Source of the DNA: Planctomycetota bacterium
Lineage (GTDB): Bacteria > Planctomycetota > J058 > JAJDCQ01
Assembly: GCA_029260755.1 (NCBI GenBank)
Contig: JAJDCQ010000037.1
Span: 41,789 to 105,788 of the forward strand
Length of the DNA stretch: 64,000 bases
Reading direction: 5' to 3'
This document shows positions 14,721 to 24,723 of the stretch, piece after piece (the stretch's first letter is position 1; the number at the start of each line of letters is the position of its first letter). A program made the translations under genes and the position numbers. The notes beneath the pieces were generated by a model that was not told the origin of the DNA, did not search any database, and saw only the letters and a program-made list of their open reading frames with translations.

Positions 14721-17700
14721 TCAATCGCCGGACGAGCGCCGGATCGAGCGCGGGAGATGCCAGCGCTCGAAGAAGGGGTTCTTCGGCGTCCCCTCGCGAA
14801 CCCAGGTGGCGAGGGCGGGCGGAGCACGCCCGCCGAGCCCATCGAGCGCGATCGCGTGGTAGGTCGCCTCGCGCTGATCTCGGGCTCGCTCCAGCGCCCG
14901 TCCGAGCGCGTCGACGGCGGCCCGATCGCCCATCGCGGTGAGGGCGATCGCGGCGTTGCTCCGCACCTCGTCGGACTCGTCGCCGGAGAGGAGCGCCCGC
15001 ACGGGCGGCCCGACGACCGCGACGAGCCGACCGCGCCCCGATGCATCGACGGCCGCGGCGACCCGGGCGATGCCGAAGAGGGCGTTCGCCCGCACCCAGG
15101 CGTCCTCGTGCCGGAGCAGCGCGGCGAGGGCCGCCACGTCTCCCTCCCCGGCGATCATCGCGAGGCCGAACGACCCGTTGACGATGAACGCCGGCTCGCG
15201 GCTCCGGAGCGCGGCGTCGAACAGCGGTCCGGCGTCCCGATCGCCGATCCACGCGAGGAGCGCGACCGCATCGACCCGAGGATCGCCGCCCGGCCCGCAC
15301 ACCGAGAAGGCCCGGTAGGGCTCGAACCCGAGGCCGGGGGCGAGCCGCGTCACCGTGTCCGGACGCCCGCCGACGGGCTGCCGATCGGGATGCGCGATCG
15401 CGCGGAGCGCCGGCGCGGCGCCCGCGGGATCGCCGAGCTCGGCGAGGGCGAACGCCGCCGCGAGTCGGACGTAGGGGTCGTCATCCTCCTCGAGGCGCCG
15501 CCGCAGGCGCGCGGCGGCGCTGCCGTCGCGCCGGGCCGCGATCGCGAAGCAGGCCGCCGCGCGGACGGCCGGGTCGGGATCCTCGAGGATGGGAACGAGG
15601 ATCGCGCCGTCGCCGGCGTGGCGCGCGATGATCGCATACGCGCGGACGTTGCCCGCGAACGGGCTCTCCTTCGCGATCGCCCGGAGAAACGGCAGCACCG
15701 TCGCCCGGTCTCCCAGCTCCTCGACGTAGTCGGCCACCGCCTCGCGCACCGGGCTCGGGTCGAGGGCGTGGGCCGCGACCGCGGCGAGGACGGCCCGATC
15801 ACGCCGGCGGCGCAGACCCGAGATCACCCGGTGGAGGAGGAGGCCGTCGGCCTCGACGTCGAGGGCGCCCCGGAGCGCCTCGAGCGCGCGGGGATCGGCG
15901 CTCTCGGTGAGGGCGATCGCCGCGGCGAGGCGGATCCCGAGCGGCCGGCTCGACGAGACGAGGACGCGCCCGAACGAGGGGACCAGCTCATCGAGGCGGC
16001 GCTCGAGCTCGGCCACCGCGTCGGGCTCCTGCGCGAGCAGCCCGTCGGCGAGCAGGGCGACGGCCGCCGCGTCGGTCGCGCGGAGCGCCGCGTCCCGCCG
16101 GTCGACGAGGAGCTCTTCGAGCGCCGCGCTCGGCGCGCGTTCGTTCGCCGCCTCGAGCGCCGCGATCGCGACCGGCGGGTCGAGAACGCGGATGAGCGCC
16201 GCGGCCCGGTGGGCCGCGGCCGCATCGCCGCCGACGAGGTGGCCGACGGCCTCGCGGGCGGCCGCGTGGGCCGCATCGCCGGTGAGGCCCCCGGTCCCCT
16301 CGGTCGCGCCTTCGGACGCGCCTCCGGCCGGACGCCGGAGGACGCGGCGGACGTAGCGCCCGACGATCTCGTCGCAGGCGGCGTCGTCGCCGGCGTCGTC
16401 CGCGATGTGAAACAGGGCCGCGAGCGCCTCCGCCGGCGGGGCGCCGGCCTCGAGCGCCTGCTCCATCGCGTCGATCGCCTCGCGGTCTCGGCGCGAAAGG
16501 AGGTGGGTCAGCCCGATCCCCCGCCAGGCCCGCCCGAGCGCCGGGGTCGGCCCTTCGGGCGGCAGGGCCGCCCCCCCGAGCGCCCGGACGAGGTCCGCGC
16601 GGGGCTCGCTCGTCGGATCGCTCTCGTCGCCGTCGTCGGCGCCGTTCGTCGCGGCGTCGTCGGCGCCGCCGCGCGCGGCGACGAGGTGCGCCGCCGCGAG
16701 CGCCGCCTCGAAGCGACCCCGGGCGTCCTCGGGCCGGCCGGTCGTCAGGTCGAGCTCGCCGAGCGCGAGCAGGGTCTCGGGGTCGTGACCGCGTGTCTCC
16801 GCGGCGAACGCGGCGTCGAGGTCGGCCCGCGCCGCGGCCGGATCGCCCGCCCAGGTCGTGCCGCCCCGCCGGGTACGCCGCCCCGGCAGGACGTCGAGGC
16901 GCGCGAGCAGCGTCGCCGGCGCGGCGCCCGGCGGCCGCTCCGGCGCGTAGCGGGTCCGCGCCCGCAGCCGCAGGAGCGAGGCGTCGGGCTCCTCGCCGGC
17001 GGCCGCGCCCGCGGCGATGAGCGCCGCCCGGGCGGCGGCCTGGTCGCCCTCGACGAGGGCCGCCCGCGCCTCGAGCTCGTGCGCGAGCAGGCGCTGCGCC
17101 GGCGACCCGATCGCGGCCGCGCGGGCTGCGCTCGCGGCGGCGGCCCGCGGGCGACCGCCGAGGAGATGCAGGGCTCCGAGCCGGAGCATCGCGCGCGCCC
17201 GCGTCCCCGCCGAGCCGAGCTCCACGGCGAGCTCGTACTCGGCCTCGGCGTCGCGGGGCAACGCCTCCGCGAGGAGCTCGTCGCCGCGCCCGATCAGGGC
17301 GATCGCGTCCGCGTCGGGATCGGGCGGGAGATCCTCGACGCCGGCGTCCGCGCCGGAGCTGGACGCGACGGCGCCCCCTCCGATCCCGACGCGGGCGGCG
17401 AGCTCGGCGATCCGATCCTGGAGAGCGAGGGCGGTGACGGCGATCCCGATCACGAGGACGGTCACGCCGGCGGAGAGGGCGAGCGGAAGCCGCGCGCCTC
17501 CCTCGGCATCGGCATCCTCGGAGCCCGCGAGCGGCTCCTCGCGGCGCGTCGACCCCGGGCCGTCGCGCGGGCGCACCGCCTGGGTGGCCGCCTCGGTCTG
17601 ATCCGGCGAGAGGAGCGCCGCCGACGCGGGCTCGAGGCTCGCGCCCGAGCCGGGTAGGCCTCCGAGCGTCTCGCCCGGTCCGGTGCGGCGCGAGTCGCCG

Positions 17701-18647
17701 TCCTCGAGCGCCGGCGCCGCCGCCGCCGCGATCGCCCCGGCGCCCGCCCCGCCGCCAGGCTCGATCGAGAGGCGGGCGGGCTCGCCGTCCGGCACGGCGC
17801 TCGGGGGGCCGCCCCGGAGCTCGACGCACGCGCGGGCGAGCTCCTGCGCCGAGTCGAACCGTTCGGCCGGATCGCGCGCCATCGCCCGGCGACAGAGCGC
17901 CTCGACCGCCGCCGGCACCTCGCGCCGCAGCGAGCGGGGCGGCGCGGCGTCCTTCTCGATGACCTGCATCATCACCGCGTAGACGCTCGATGCGGTGAAC
18001 GGCCGGACGCCGGTGAGCATCTCGTAGAGGACGACGCCCGCGGAGTAGACGTCGGTCCGCTGGTCGAGGCGATGGCCCCGGACCTGCTCGGGCGCCATGT
18101 AGTAGGGCGTCCCGAGGACCGTCCCGGTCTGGGTCAGCGCGTTCTGCCCGTCGGCGAGGCGGGCGAGACCGAAGTCGGTGAGGTGCGGCTCGCCGCGCAT
18201 GTGATCGATGAGGATGTTGGTCGGCTTCACGTCGCGATGGAGGACGCCGTGCCGGTGCGCGTGATGGAGCGCGGCGGCGAGCCGCCCGGTGATCGCCAGC
18301 GCCCGCTCGACCGGGAGCGGCCCATCCTCGGCGAGGACGACGCCGAGCGAACGGCCCTCGACGAGGTCCATCACGTAGTAGGGCGTCCGGGCATCGACGG
18401 AGACGTCGTGAACGGCGACGACGTTCGCGTGAGCGCCGAGCCGGGCGACCGCCTGCGCCTCGCGGACGAAGCGGGCGAGCGTCTCGCTCGACGCGTCGTC
18501 GGCGTCCGGCGGCGCGCGGAGCACCTTGATCGCGACCTCGCGCTCGAGGAGCTCGTGGCGCGCCCGGTAGACGACGCCCATGCCGCCGCGGCCGAGGGTC
18601 GCGATGATCCGGTAGGGTCCGAGTCGCTCGATCGGAACGAGGCTCAC
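14721..18647 (-). CDS. Membrane-anchored Ser/Thr protein kinase with TPR and HEAT repeats
   Basis: A 1308-aa PknB-type kinase. The kinase domain (about 11-275) has LGRGGMGVVYRA, VAIKVL, HRDVKPTN, DFGLAR and APEQ, so it should be active. An Ala/Pro-rich linker leads to a single membrane segment (about 385-410, AGVTVLVIGIAVTALAL). The large C-terminal part contains TPR-like helical pairs (about 430-800) and then HEAT/PBS-like repeats (about 860-1300) with phrases such as 'DPDPAVRAAACFAIAARR' and 'DDPYVRLAAAFALAELGD'. Topology suggests a cytoplasmic kinase with an outward-facing binding solenoid. The start is GTG 18647, and TATCCT at 18659-18654 lies 6 nt before it, as in a leaderless promoter. 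The candidate selenoprotein starts 99 nt after its stop. Confidence 0.88.
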   Translation of the reverse strand: MSLVPIERLGPYRIIATLGRGGMGVVYRARHELLEREVAIKVLRAPPDADDASSETLARFVREAQAVARLGAHANVVAVHDVSVDARTPYYVMDLVEGRSLGVVLAEDGPLPVERALAITGRLAAALHHAHRHGVLHRDVKPTNILIDHMRGEPHLTDFGLARLADGQNALTQTGTVLGTPYYMAPEQVRGHRLDQRTDVYSAGVVLYEMLTGVRPFTASSVYAVMMQVIEKDAAPPRSLRREVPAAVEALCRRAMARDPAERFDSAQELARACVELRGGPPSAVPDGEPARLSIEPGGGAGAGAIAAAAAPALEDGDSRRTGPGETLGGLPGSGASLEPASAALLSPDQTEAATQAVRPRDGPGSTRREEPLAGSEDADAEGGARLPLALSAGVTVLVIGIAVTALALQDRIAELAARVGIGGGAVASSSGADAGVEDLPPDPDADAIALIGRGDELLAEALPRDAEAEYELAVELGSAGTRARAMLRLGALHLLGGRPRAAAASAARAAAIGSPAQRLLAHELEARAALVEGDQAAARAALIAAGAAAGEEPDASLLRLRARTRYAPERPPGAAPATLLARLDVLPGRRTRRGGTTWAGDPAAARADLDAAFAAETRGHDPETLLALGELDLTTGRPEDARGRFEAALAAAHLVAARGGADDAATNGADDGDESDPTSEPRADLVRALGGAALPPEGPTPALGRAWRGIGLTHLLSRRDREAIDAMEQALEAGAPPAEALAALFHIADDAGDDAACDEIVGRYVRRVLRRPAGGASEGATEGTGGLTGDAAHAAAREAVGHLVGGDAAAAHRAAALIRVLDPPVAIAALEAANERAPSAALEELLVDRRDAALRATDAAAVALLADGLLAQEPDAVAELERRLDELVPSFGRVLVSSSRPLGIRLAAAIALTESADPRALEALRGALDVEADGLLLHRVISGLRRRRDRAVLAAVAAHALDPSPVREAVADYVEELGDRATVLPFLRAIAKESPFAGNVRAYAIIARHAGDGAILVPILEDPDPAVRAAACFAIAARRDGSAAARLRRRLEEDDDPYVRLAAAFALAELGDPAGAAPALRAIAHPDRQPVGGRPDTVTRLAPGLGFEPYRAFSVCGPGGDPRVDAVALLAWIGDRDAGPLFDAALRSREPAFIVNGSFGLAMIAGEGDVAALAALLRHEDAWVRANALFGIARVAAAVDASGRGRLVAVVGPPVRALLSGDESDEVRSNAAIALTAMGDRAAVDALGRALERARDQREATYHAIALDGLGGRAPPALATWVREGTPKNPFFERWHLPRSIRRSSGD

Positions 18648-18705
18648 GCGGCCAGGATACCGCGCGGCCGAGCCGACGTCGCCCGCGCGCGCACCGGACC
18701 CCGGC

Positions 18706-19161
18706 TCAGCCGAGCTTCTCGGCCAGGTCGGCGAGGGCGAAGATCGCTCCGAAGTGCAGGATCGCCCGGGCGATGAAGAAGCCGCCCGCGAAGATCCACA
18801 CCTCCTGCCCGTCCGCCTTGGCCGAGAGCTTGAAGCCGATCATCACGACCAGCAGCTCGATCGCCGCGATCGCGCGGGTGACGTGGCGGGAGAGGACCCC
18901 GCCCTCGCCCATCAGCCAGGCCACCCAGGCGCCGATCCCGATCGCGAGGATGGCCGCCGTCGCCAGGACCGCGATCCCGTCCGCCGGCAGCCGGATCTCC
19001 TTGAGCTCGAGCTTCATCAGGACGATGTGGCTGACGCTCAGGGCGAGGACGTAGATCACGAACAGGCCGGTCGCGATGACGAGGAACAGGAGGATCGACG
19101 GAGCCGCCGTGACCAGAACCACCGAGGCGAGGACGGCCGCGCGGGCGGTCACAATCGACAT
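18706..19161 (-). CDS. Small four-helix integral membrane protein
   Basis: A 151-aa hydrophobic protein with four probable membrane helices, near residues 8-50 (ASVVLVTAAPSILLFLVIA and beyond, perhaps two helices), 65-87 (VLATAAILAIGIGAWVAWLM), 95-115 (AIAAIELLVVMIGFKL) and 122-145 (VWIFAGGFFIARAILHFGAI). The ATG at 19161 follows AAGGAG on the minus strand. It lies 38 nt after the NHL-repeat lipoprotein gene and 58 nt before the kinase gene, all in one direction, so it may belong to the same transcript. I do not recognise a family. Confidence 0.72.
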   Translation of the reverse strand: MSIVTARAAVLASVVLVTAAPSILLFLVIATGLFVIYVLALSVSHIVLMKLELKEIRLPADGIAVLATAAILAIGIGAWVAWLMGEGGVLSRHVTRAIAAIELLVVMIGFKLSAKADGQEVWIFAGGFFIARAILHFGAIFALADLAEKLG

Positions 19162-19199
19162 GAGAGACTCCTTCCTCCGAGCCGAGCGAATCAAGCGGC

Positions 19200-20327
19200 T
19201 CAGTCGCCCAGCAGGACGCTCCAGCGGAGGTCGTAGAGGCGGTGATTGCCGCTGTCGACCAGGACGAGGCGCGCCGCGTCCGGCGGCGCCGTAGGGTCGA
19301 ACGCGAGCGCCCACGGCTTGAGGAGCTGCCCGTCGCTCGTCCCGGTGCCACCGAAGCTCGTCACGAAGCGACCGTCGGCGACCTCGAACACGCTCATCCG
19401 GTCGTTGCCGAACTCGGCGACGGCGACACGGCGGCCCCGGGGCCCCCAGGCGACGTCGTAGGGGTACTTCAGCTCGCCCGGCGCCTCGCCGAGCCGCCCG
19501 AGGACGGCGAGCAGCTCGCCGTCCGTCGAGAAGATCTGGATCCGGTGGTTGAACGAGTCGGCGACGGCGATCCGCTCGCCGGCCGGGTCGAGGGCGACGG
19601 CGACCGGGTTGCGGAGCTCGCCGTCCGCTCGCCCCCAGCGGCCGATCCGCCGGATCAGCCGCCCTTCGCGATCGAACGCCTGGACCCGGGCGACGTCCGC
19701 ACCCTGATCGGTCACCCAGACGGTGCCGTCGGCGCCGACGTCGATCCCCGTCACGAGGAGGAGCCGGCCGTCCTCGCGCCCGAGCTCGCCCCACGCGTCG
19801 ATGAGGTTCAGCGCGGCGTCGTAGACGAGCACCCGATGGAGGTGGCTGTCGGCGACGAACGCCCGCCCCTCGCCGTCGACGTCCATCCCGGTCGGCGTGC
19901 CCTGGTCGACGACCGGCATCCGCACCATCGCCAGCGGTCGCCCCGACGCGTCGAAGCGGCGCAGCCAGCCGCGCTTGTCGATGACGTGGATCGACCCGTC
20001 GACGGGGGAGACGGCGACCGCGCGCGGATACGAGAACGTGGCGGGCGAGGTCCCCTCGCCTCCGAAGAGCCGGGCGACGACGCCGCCCGCTCGCACCGGG
20101 ACGGCCTCGGCGGCCGTCGGGTCGAGGGCGCGCGGGCGCGCCTCGGGCGGGAGCTCGACGCCGGCGACGGCGGTCGGCGCGGCCGCCTCCTCGTCGACGC
20201 CGTCGTCCGGTGAGGCCGGCGGCATCGGGGGCGGCGCCGGGCTCGCGACCGCCCGGTCGCACCCGGTGCCGAACGCGAGCGCGGCCGCGAGCAGCGAGAC
20301 GGCGACGACCGTCGCGGTCCGGCTCAC
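19200..20327 (-). CDS. NHL-repeat lipoprotein
   Basis: A 375-aa predicted lipoprotein. The N-terminus VSRTATVVAVSLLAAALAFG is followed by TGC, a usable lipobox with Cys at about 22, then an Ala/Pro-rich linker. Residues about 85-370 form six NHL repeats, with phrases such as 'PRAVAVSPVDGSIHVID', 'ADSHLHRVLVYDA', 'NPVAVALDPAGERIAVADSFNHRIQIF' (broken here for brevity) and 'VDSGNHRLYDLRW'. NHL propellers bind proteins or ligands outside the membrane. I choose GTG 20327 because its GTGA overlaps the TGA stop of the upstream HEAT gene by four bases and the lipoprotein signal begins there; GTG 20348 is an in-frame alternative. Confidence 0.82.
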   Translation of the reverse strand: MSRTATVVAVSLLAAALAFGTGCDRAVASPAPPPMPPASPDDGVDEEAAAPTAVAGVELPPEARPRALDPTAAEAVPVRAGGVVARLFGGEGTSPATFSYPRAVAVSPVDGSIHVIDKRGWLRRFDASGRPLAMVRMPVVDQGTPTGMDVDGEGRAFVADSHLHRVLVYDAALNLIDAWGELGREDGRLLLVTGIDVGADGTVWVTDQGADVARVQAFDREGRLIRRIGRWGRADGELRNPVAVALDPAGERIAVADSFNHRIQIFSTDGELLAVLGRLGEAPGELKYPYDVAWGPRGRRVAVAEFGNDRMSVFEVADGRFVTSFGGTGTSDGQLLKPWALAFDPTAPPDAARLVLVDSGNHRLYDLRWSVLLGD

Positions 20328-22885
20328 TTCTTCTTCAGCCAGGACCACTTGTCGAACGCCTCGAGGCCGGCCTCGAGATCCTTCTTCTCACCCCGGATCC
20401 AGTCGACGTCGGGCTCGACGCCGTCGACCCGACTGTCGTGGGCGAGGGCGGTCGCGATGCAGAACCGGACCCAGCCGTCGCCGTCGTCGGCGCTCACCTC
20501 GGTCTCGAGGGCGCGCACGAGCGCATCCACGTTCGTCTTCCCGCCGATCGTGCCGACGCCGATGGCCGCGAGCCCGCGCGCCATCGCCGGGTTCCTCCGC
20601 TCCTTCAGATGGGCGAGGAGCGCCTCGCCCGCCTCGTCCGAGCCGAGCTCGCCGAGGGCGCGAACGCACGCCTCGAGAACCGGCGGGTCGTACTCGAGGA
20701 GCGGGTTCGTCGTCGATCCACGCCCCAGCGGGCTCGGCCGCGGAGCGCCGGGCCGCGGCATCCCCGGCCGAGGCATCCCCGGCGGCGGCGGCGTGGCGGG
20801 CTTCGGCGCCAGACCGACGATCCGGGCGAGCGTCTTCACGTTCGAGGTCGTCACCTCGAAGGCGTCCTCCTCGAGCCAGCCCTTGAGCGCTCCGCCGGGC
20901 TCCGTCTTCTCGATCTCGATCCACCCGTCGCGCCGGTCGACGACGCGGAAGCCCGAGGTCCGGCCGGGCACCTTCTTCAGCTCCTTGGCGTCGGGCGCGG
21001 GCGCCTCGCGGAGGCTGACCTCCTTCGCCCCGATCGCCCCCTCGACGCCGGCGTCGTCGCGCCCGAGGACGGCGGCGGCGGTGATCGCCGCGAACCCCTC
21101 GCCGCGCCCCGGGTACCACGACGCGAGGATGGAGCGCGCCTTGGCGCGGGCATCGTCAGGGTCGAGGTCGGCCTGACGCGCGAGCGCGGCCGCCCGGATG
21201 GAGGCCTCGACCTCGCCGAGCATGGGCGGGAGCAGGTCGCCGATCGACGCCCCGCCGCGCTCGAGGGCGCGGAGCGCGGCGAGCCGCAGCCCCGGCTCGC
21301 ACACGCGGTCGGCCGCGATCATCCGCAGGCGCGGTCGCCCGGGCTCGCCCATCGCGTCGAGCGCCTCGACGGCGAAGCCCCACGTCGGCACCGCGAGCGC
21401 CCCGAACGTGCCCGGGCTCGCCTGAGGGTTGCGCCCGAGGAAGAAGTTGCCGGGGTCGGCCGCCGGCGACTTCGCGATCGCGGCCAGGAACGCCTTCGTC
21501 GCGCTCTCGTGGCCGAGGCGGGCGAGGCAGATCATCGCGAGCTGGTGGATCAGGTCGCGCTTGATGCCGGGGACGTCCTTGACGTCGGCCGGGATCCAGG
21601 GCGGCTCGAAGAAGATGCCCGCCTTCGCGCGCTCGACCCGCTTCACCAGCGCCTGGAGGCCCTTCATCACCTTCTTGTCGGCGACGCCGATCCGCCCGAG
21701 CGCCCGGACGCCGACGAGGATGTCCTCCGATGCCTTGCTCTTGATGAGCTTGAGGGCGGGCTCGACGCCCTTGCTGCTGCGGGCGAGGCCGAGGGCGTGG
21801 ACGAGCGTCCGCGAGTCGACGCCCTTCGGGCCGCGCCCCGTCGCGAGCCCCTCGAGCTCGGGGCCGCCGGCCGCGGCGAGGGCGAGGAAGGCGCGCTGCG
21901 CGACGACGCCGTCGTCGCCCGACTTCAGCACCTCGACGAGCGCCGTCGTCACCTCGGGCGAGCGGTAGGCGGCCAGGAGCGCGACCGCGTTCCGGCGCAG
22001 GAGCGGGTGCACGTGCGGATCGGTGTAGAGGATCAGGAGGCGGCTGCCCTCCTCGTCGGGCAGGGCGAGGATCCGCTCGGCGAACCGCGGGTCGACGCTC
22101 GCCGCGTAGCCACGGGCGAGGTCGTCGGCGACGAGGCGCCGGAGCATCGTCTCGCGCGGAGTGTCGCCGGCGAGCGCCCGCGGCTTCCTCGCCGGCAGCG
22201 CGCCGACCCGCTTGCCGAGCTCCGCGATCCAGCGCTCGGCGACCGGCAGGCCGGGCTTGCCCCCGCGGACGCCGCCCTTCATCCAGTTCTGCGCCGCGAG
22301 GTCGGCGAGCGCGCCGAGCGCGGGCGAGCCCATCTCGACGAGGCGCTCGACCGTCTCGAGCTCCGAGATCAGGTTCGGGTGCATCAGCTTGCGCAGCAGC
22401 GTCCCGAGGACGATCCACCAGACGTCAGCCGGCATCGGCGGCGGGTAGTCGGCGCTCGTCGTCTCGCCGAACGTCTTGCTCCGCCCCGTCGTCGCCCGGC
22501 CCTTGGCGACCGGGACCGTCGCGCCCTCGCCCGGGTTGCCCTGCCAGCCGATCTCGCCGATCAGGTCGACGGTCGTGATCCGCGCGAGCGCCATCGCCGT
22601 CGTCCGCTCGGCGTCGATCGGCGGGCGCGCCTCGGTCGCGAAGGCGGGGCGGCGCTCGCGAGTCGTGTTGCCCGGGTCCTCCTCGGCGACCTCGCGCTCG
22701 GGCAGCCGGAGCGACTGGGTCGGGACGCGGCTCGGCGCCTCCCACTCGAACGGCAGGTTCGGCGGGACGGCCACGTCGAGGTCGGCGCGTCCGGGGATCG
22801 ACACGGCGACCGCCGACGCGACGGCGAGCAGGGCGACGCGCCCCGCGATGGCTCGGCTGGGGCGGCGGCGGGGGACGGGAGCCAT
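20324..22885 (-). CDS. Secreted HEAT-repeat protein with SH3-like domain
   Basis: An 853-aa predicted exported protein. A signal peptide (residues 1-33, ALLAVASAVAVSIPGRAD) precedes a long alpha-helical solenoid with HEAT/Armadillo-like units, for example 'VHPLLRRNAVALLAAYRSPE', 'DDGVVAQRAFLALAAAGG' and 'LRLAALRALERGG'. At about 590-680 there is an SH3b-like segment (VSLREAPAPDAKELKKV, WIEIEKTEPGG, GWLEEDAFEV), then a Pro/Gly/Arg-rich repeat (GMPRPGMPRPGAPRP) and further HEAT units to the end. The ATG at 22885 follows GAGGAA; the frame is open upstream but composition there is random-looking. The stop overlaps the NHL lipoprotein start by 4 nt, so the two are probably made together. Function is not known. 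Confidence 0.8.
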   Translation of the reverse strand: MAPVPRRRPSRAIAGRVALLAVASAVAVSIPGRADLDVAVPPNLPFEWEAPSRVPTQSLRLPEREVAEEDPGNTTRERRPAFATEARPPIDAERTTAMALARITTVDLIGEIGWQGNPGEGATVPVAKGRATTGRSKTFGETTSADYPPPMPADVWWIVLGTLLRKLMHPNLISELETVERLVEMGSPALGALADLAAQNWMKGGVRGGKPGLPVAERWIAELGKRVGALPARKPRALAGDTPRETMLRRLVADDLARGYAASVDPRFAERILALPDEEGSRLLILYTDPHVHPLLRRNAVALLAAYRSPEVTTALVEVLKSGDDGVVAQRAFLALAAAGGPELEGLATGRGPKGVDSRTLVHALGLARSSKGVEPALKLIKSKASEDILVGVRALGRIGVADKKVMKGLQALVKRVERAKAGIFFEPPWIPADVKDVPGIKRDLIHQLAMICLARLGHESATKAFLAAIAKSPAADPGNFFLGRNPQASPGTFGALAVPTWGFAVEALDAMGEPGRPRLRMIAADRVCEPGLRLAALRALERGGASIGDLLPPMLGEVEASIRAAALARQADLDPDDARAKARSILASWYPGRGEGFAAITAAAVLGRDDAGVEGAIGAKEVSLREAPAPDAKELKKVPGRTSGFRVVDRRDGWIEIEKTEPGGALKGWLEEDAFEVTTSNVKTLARIVGLAPKPATPPPPGMPRPGMPRPGAPRPSPLGRGSTTNPLLEYDPPVLEACVRALGELGSDEAGEALLAHLKERRNPAMARGLAAIGVGTIGGKTNVDALVRALETEVSADDGDGWVRFCIATALAHDSRVDGVEPDVDWIRGEKKDLEAGLEAFDKWSWLKKK

Positions 22886-22947
22886 GGGCAGGTTCCTCGG
22901 GGCGCGGGGGCTCGAGAGGATGATGACCGCCCTCGCGAGGAGTTTCA

Positions 22948-24636
22948 CTACTTCTTCAACAGCGGCAACCGATGGTAACGGGCCCGGCGGTCCTTGCCGA
23001 CCTCGCCCTTCTCCTTTCGGAGCCACGCCTCGTAGTCGGACCAGGTTCCCTCGAACCACCGAACCTTACCCTCCCCCTCGAAGACGAGGAGGTGGGTGCA
23101 GATCCGGTTGAGGAAGAAGCGGTCGTGGCTGATCACCATGACGCAGCCGCTGAAGCCCTGGATGGCGTCCTCGAGCAGCCGGAGCGTGCCGACGTCGAGG
23201 TCGTTCGTCGGCTCATCGAGCAGGACCAGATTTCCGCCCGTCTTGAGCAGCTTCGCGAGGTGGACGCGGTTGCGCTCGCCTCCCGAGAGCTGATCGACGC
23301 GCTTCTGCTGGTCGCCGGCCTTGAAGTTGAAGCGGCTGACGTAGGCGCGCGCGTTGATCGTCCGCTTGCCGATCTTGATCTCGGTCGCCTCCTGGGTGAT
23401 CTCCTCGAAGACGGTCTTGTCGTCGTCGAGGGCGTCGCGGTGCTGGTCGACGTAGGCGAGCTCGACGGTCGAACCGAGCTCGACCGTCCCGGCGTCGGGC
23501 GTCTCCTGGCCGACGATCATCCGGAAGAGGGTCGTCTTGCCCGTCCCGTTCGGCCCGACGATCCCGACGACGGCGCCCTTCGGCAGGTCGAGGGAGAGGT
23601 CGTCGATGAGGGTCGTGCCGGCGTAGCCCTTGGTGATCCCCTTCAGCTTCAGGACGTCCTCGCCGAGGTGCGGTCCGGGCGCGATCTGGATGTCCTCTCC
23701 CCCTCCGTCGCGGCCCGTCTCCTCGACGAACGCCGACTCGTAGTCACGGATCCGGCTCTGGTTGAGCTCACGCCGGTCGGCGCCGCTCATGTTGATCCAC
23801 TCGAGCTCGCGCTCGAGCGAGCGGCGGCGCGGGTTCTTGCCCTTGTTCTCGGCGCTCGTCTTGGCGTCGATCCGCTGGAGCTTCTGCTCGAGCCACGAGG
23901 TGTAGTTGCCCTGGAACGGGACCCCCTCGCCGTGGTCGAGCTCGAGGATCCACTTGGTCACGTTGTCGAGGAAGTAGCGGTCGTGGGTCGAGATGATGAC
24001 CGTGCCGGGGTAGTCGCGGAGCTGGCCCTCGAGCCACTCGACCGTCTCGGCGTCGAGATGGTTCGTCGGCTCGTCGAGCAGCAGAAGATCGGGCTGCTCG
24101 AGGAGCGTCTTGGCGAGGGCGACGCGGCGCCGCTCGCCGCCGGAGAGCTGGCTGACGATCACGTCGTCGGGCGGCAGGACGAGGGCGTCGACCGCCATCT
24201 TGAGGCGCGTGTCGACCTCCCAGCCGCCCGAGCTCTCGATCTCGTCCTGGAGCACGCCCATCCGCTCCATCGCCTTCTCCATCTCGTCGGGGTCCATCTC
24301 CCCCATCTTCTCGCCGATCTCCTCGTACTCCTTCACCATGCCGAGAACGTCGGCGAAGGCGAGCTCGAGGTTCTCGCGCACCGTCTTGTCGACCTCGAGC
24401 TCCGGCTCCTGCTTCACGAAGCTGACGCGGATGTCGGGCGCCGGGTCGGCGCGGCCATCGAAGTCCTTGTCCTCCAGCGCCATGATCTTGAGCAGGGTCG
24501 ACTTGCCCGCCCCGTTCTCGCCGACGATGCCGATCTTGGCGCCGTGGAAGAACGAGAGGCCGATGTCCTTGAGGACGTGCTTCTTGTCGTAGTGCTTGTT
24601 GAGTCGACTGATGGTGAAGATGTACTGCTCGGACAT
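22948..24636 (-). CDS. ettA: Energy-dependent translational throttle protein EttA (ABC-F ATPase)
   Basis: A 562-aa ABC-F protein with two ATP-binding cassettes and no membrane segments, close to the 555 aa of E. coli EttA. Cassette 1 (about 5-255) has GENGAGKST, LSGGERRR and LLLLDEPTNHLD. Cassette 2 (about 325-555) has GPNGTGKTT, LSGGERNR and LVLLDEPTNDLD. The linker between them is basic and helical (about 250-310, KNPRRRSLERELEW), and the region after Walker A in cassette 1 contains the extra helices (arm) typical of EttA. EttA binds the ribosomal E site and gates translation according to ATP/ADP ratio. The start at 24636 (MSEQYIFT) matches family N-termini. Confidence 0.93.
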   Translation of the reverse strand: MSEQYIFTISRLNKHYDKKHVLKDIGLSFFHGAKIGIVGENGAGKSTLLKIMALEDKDFDGRADPAPDIRVSFVKQEPELEVDKTVRENLELAFADVLGMVKEYEEIGEKMGEMDPDEMEKAMERMGVLQDEIESSGGWEVDTRLKMAVDALVLPPDDVIVSQLSGGERRRVALAKTLLEQPDLLLLDEPTNHLDAETVEWLEGQLRDYPGTVIISTHDRYFLDNVTKWILELDHGEGVPFQGNYTSWLEQKLQRIDAKTSAENKGKNPRRRSLERELEWINMSGADRRELNQSRIRDYESAFVEETGRDGGGEDIQIAPGPHLGEDVLKLKGITKGYAGTTLIDDLSLDLPKGAVVGIVGPNGTGKTTLFRMIVGQETPDAGTVELGSTVELAYVDQHRDALDDDKTVFEEITQEATEIKIGKRTINARAYVSRFNFKAGDQQKRVDQLSGGERNRVHLAKLLKTGGNLVLLDEPTNDLDVGTLRLLEDAIQGFSGCVMVISHDRFFLNRICTHLLVFEGEGKVRWFEGTWSDYEAWLRKEKGEVGKDRRARYHRLPLLKK

Positions 24637-24723
24637 GGTCGTCTCCGGAGGGCGAGCTGGGAGGGTCTTCGAGCCGCCAGGAGACGATGCACCCCGGCGC
24701 CCCGTCAAGGCGCCGGGCGCGCC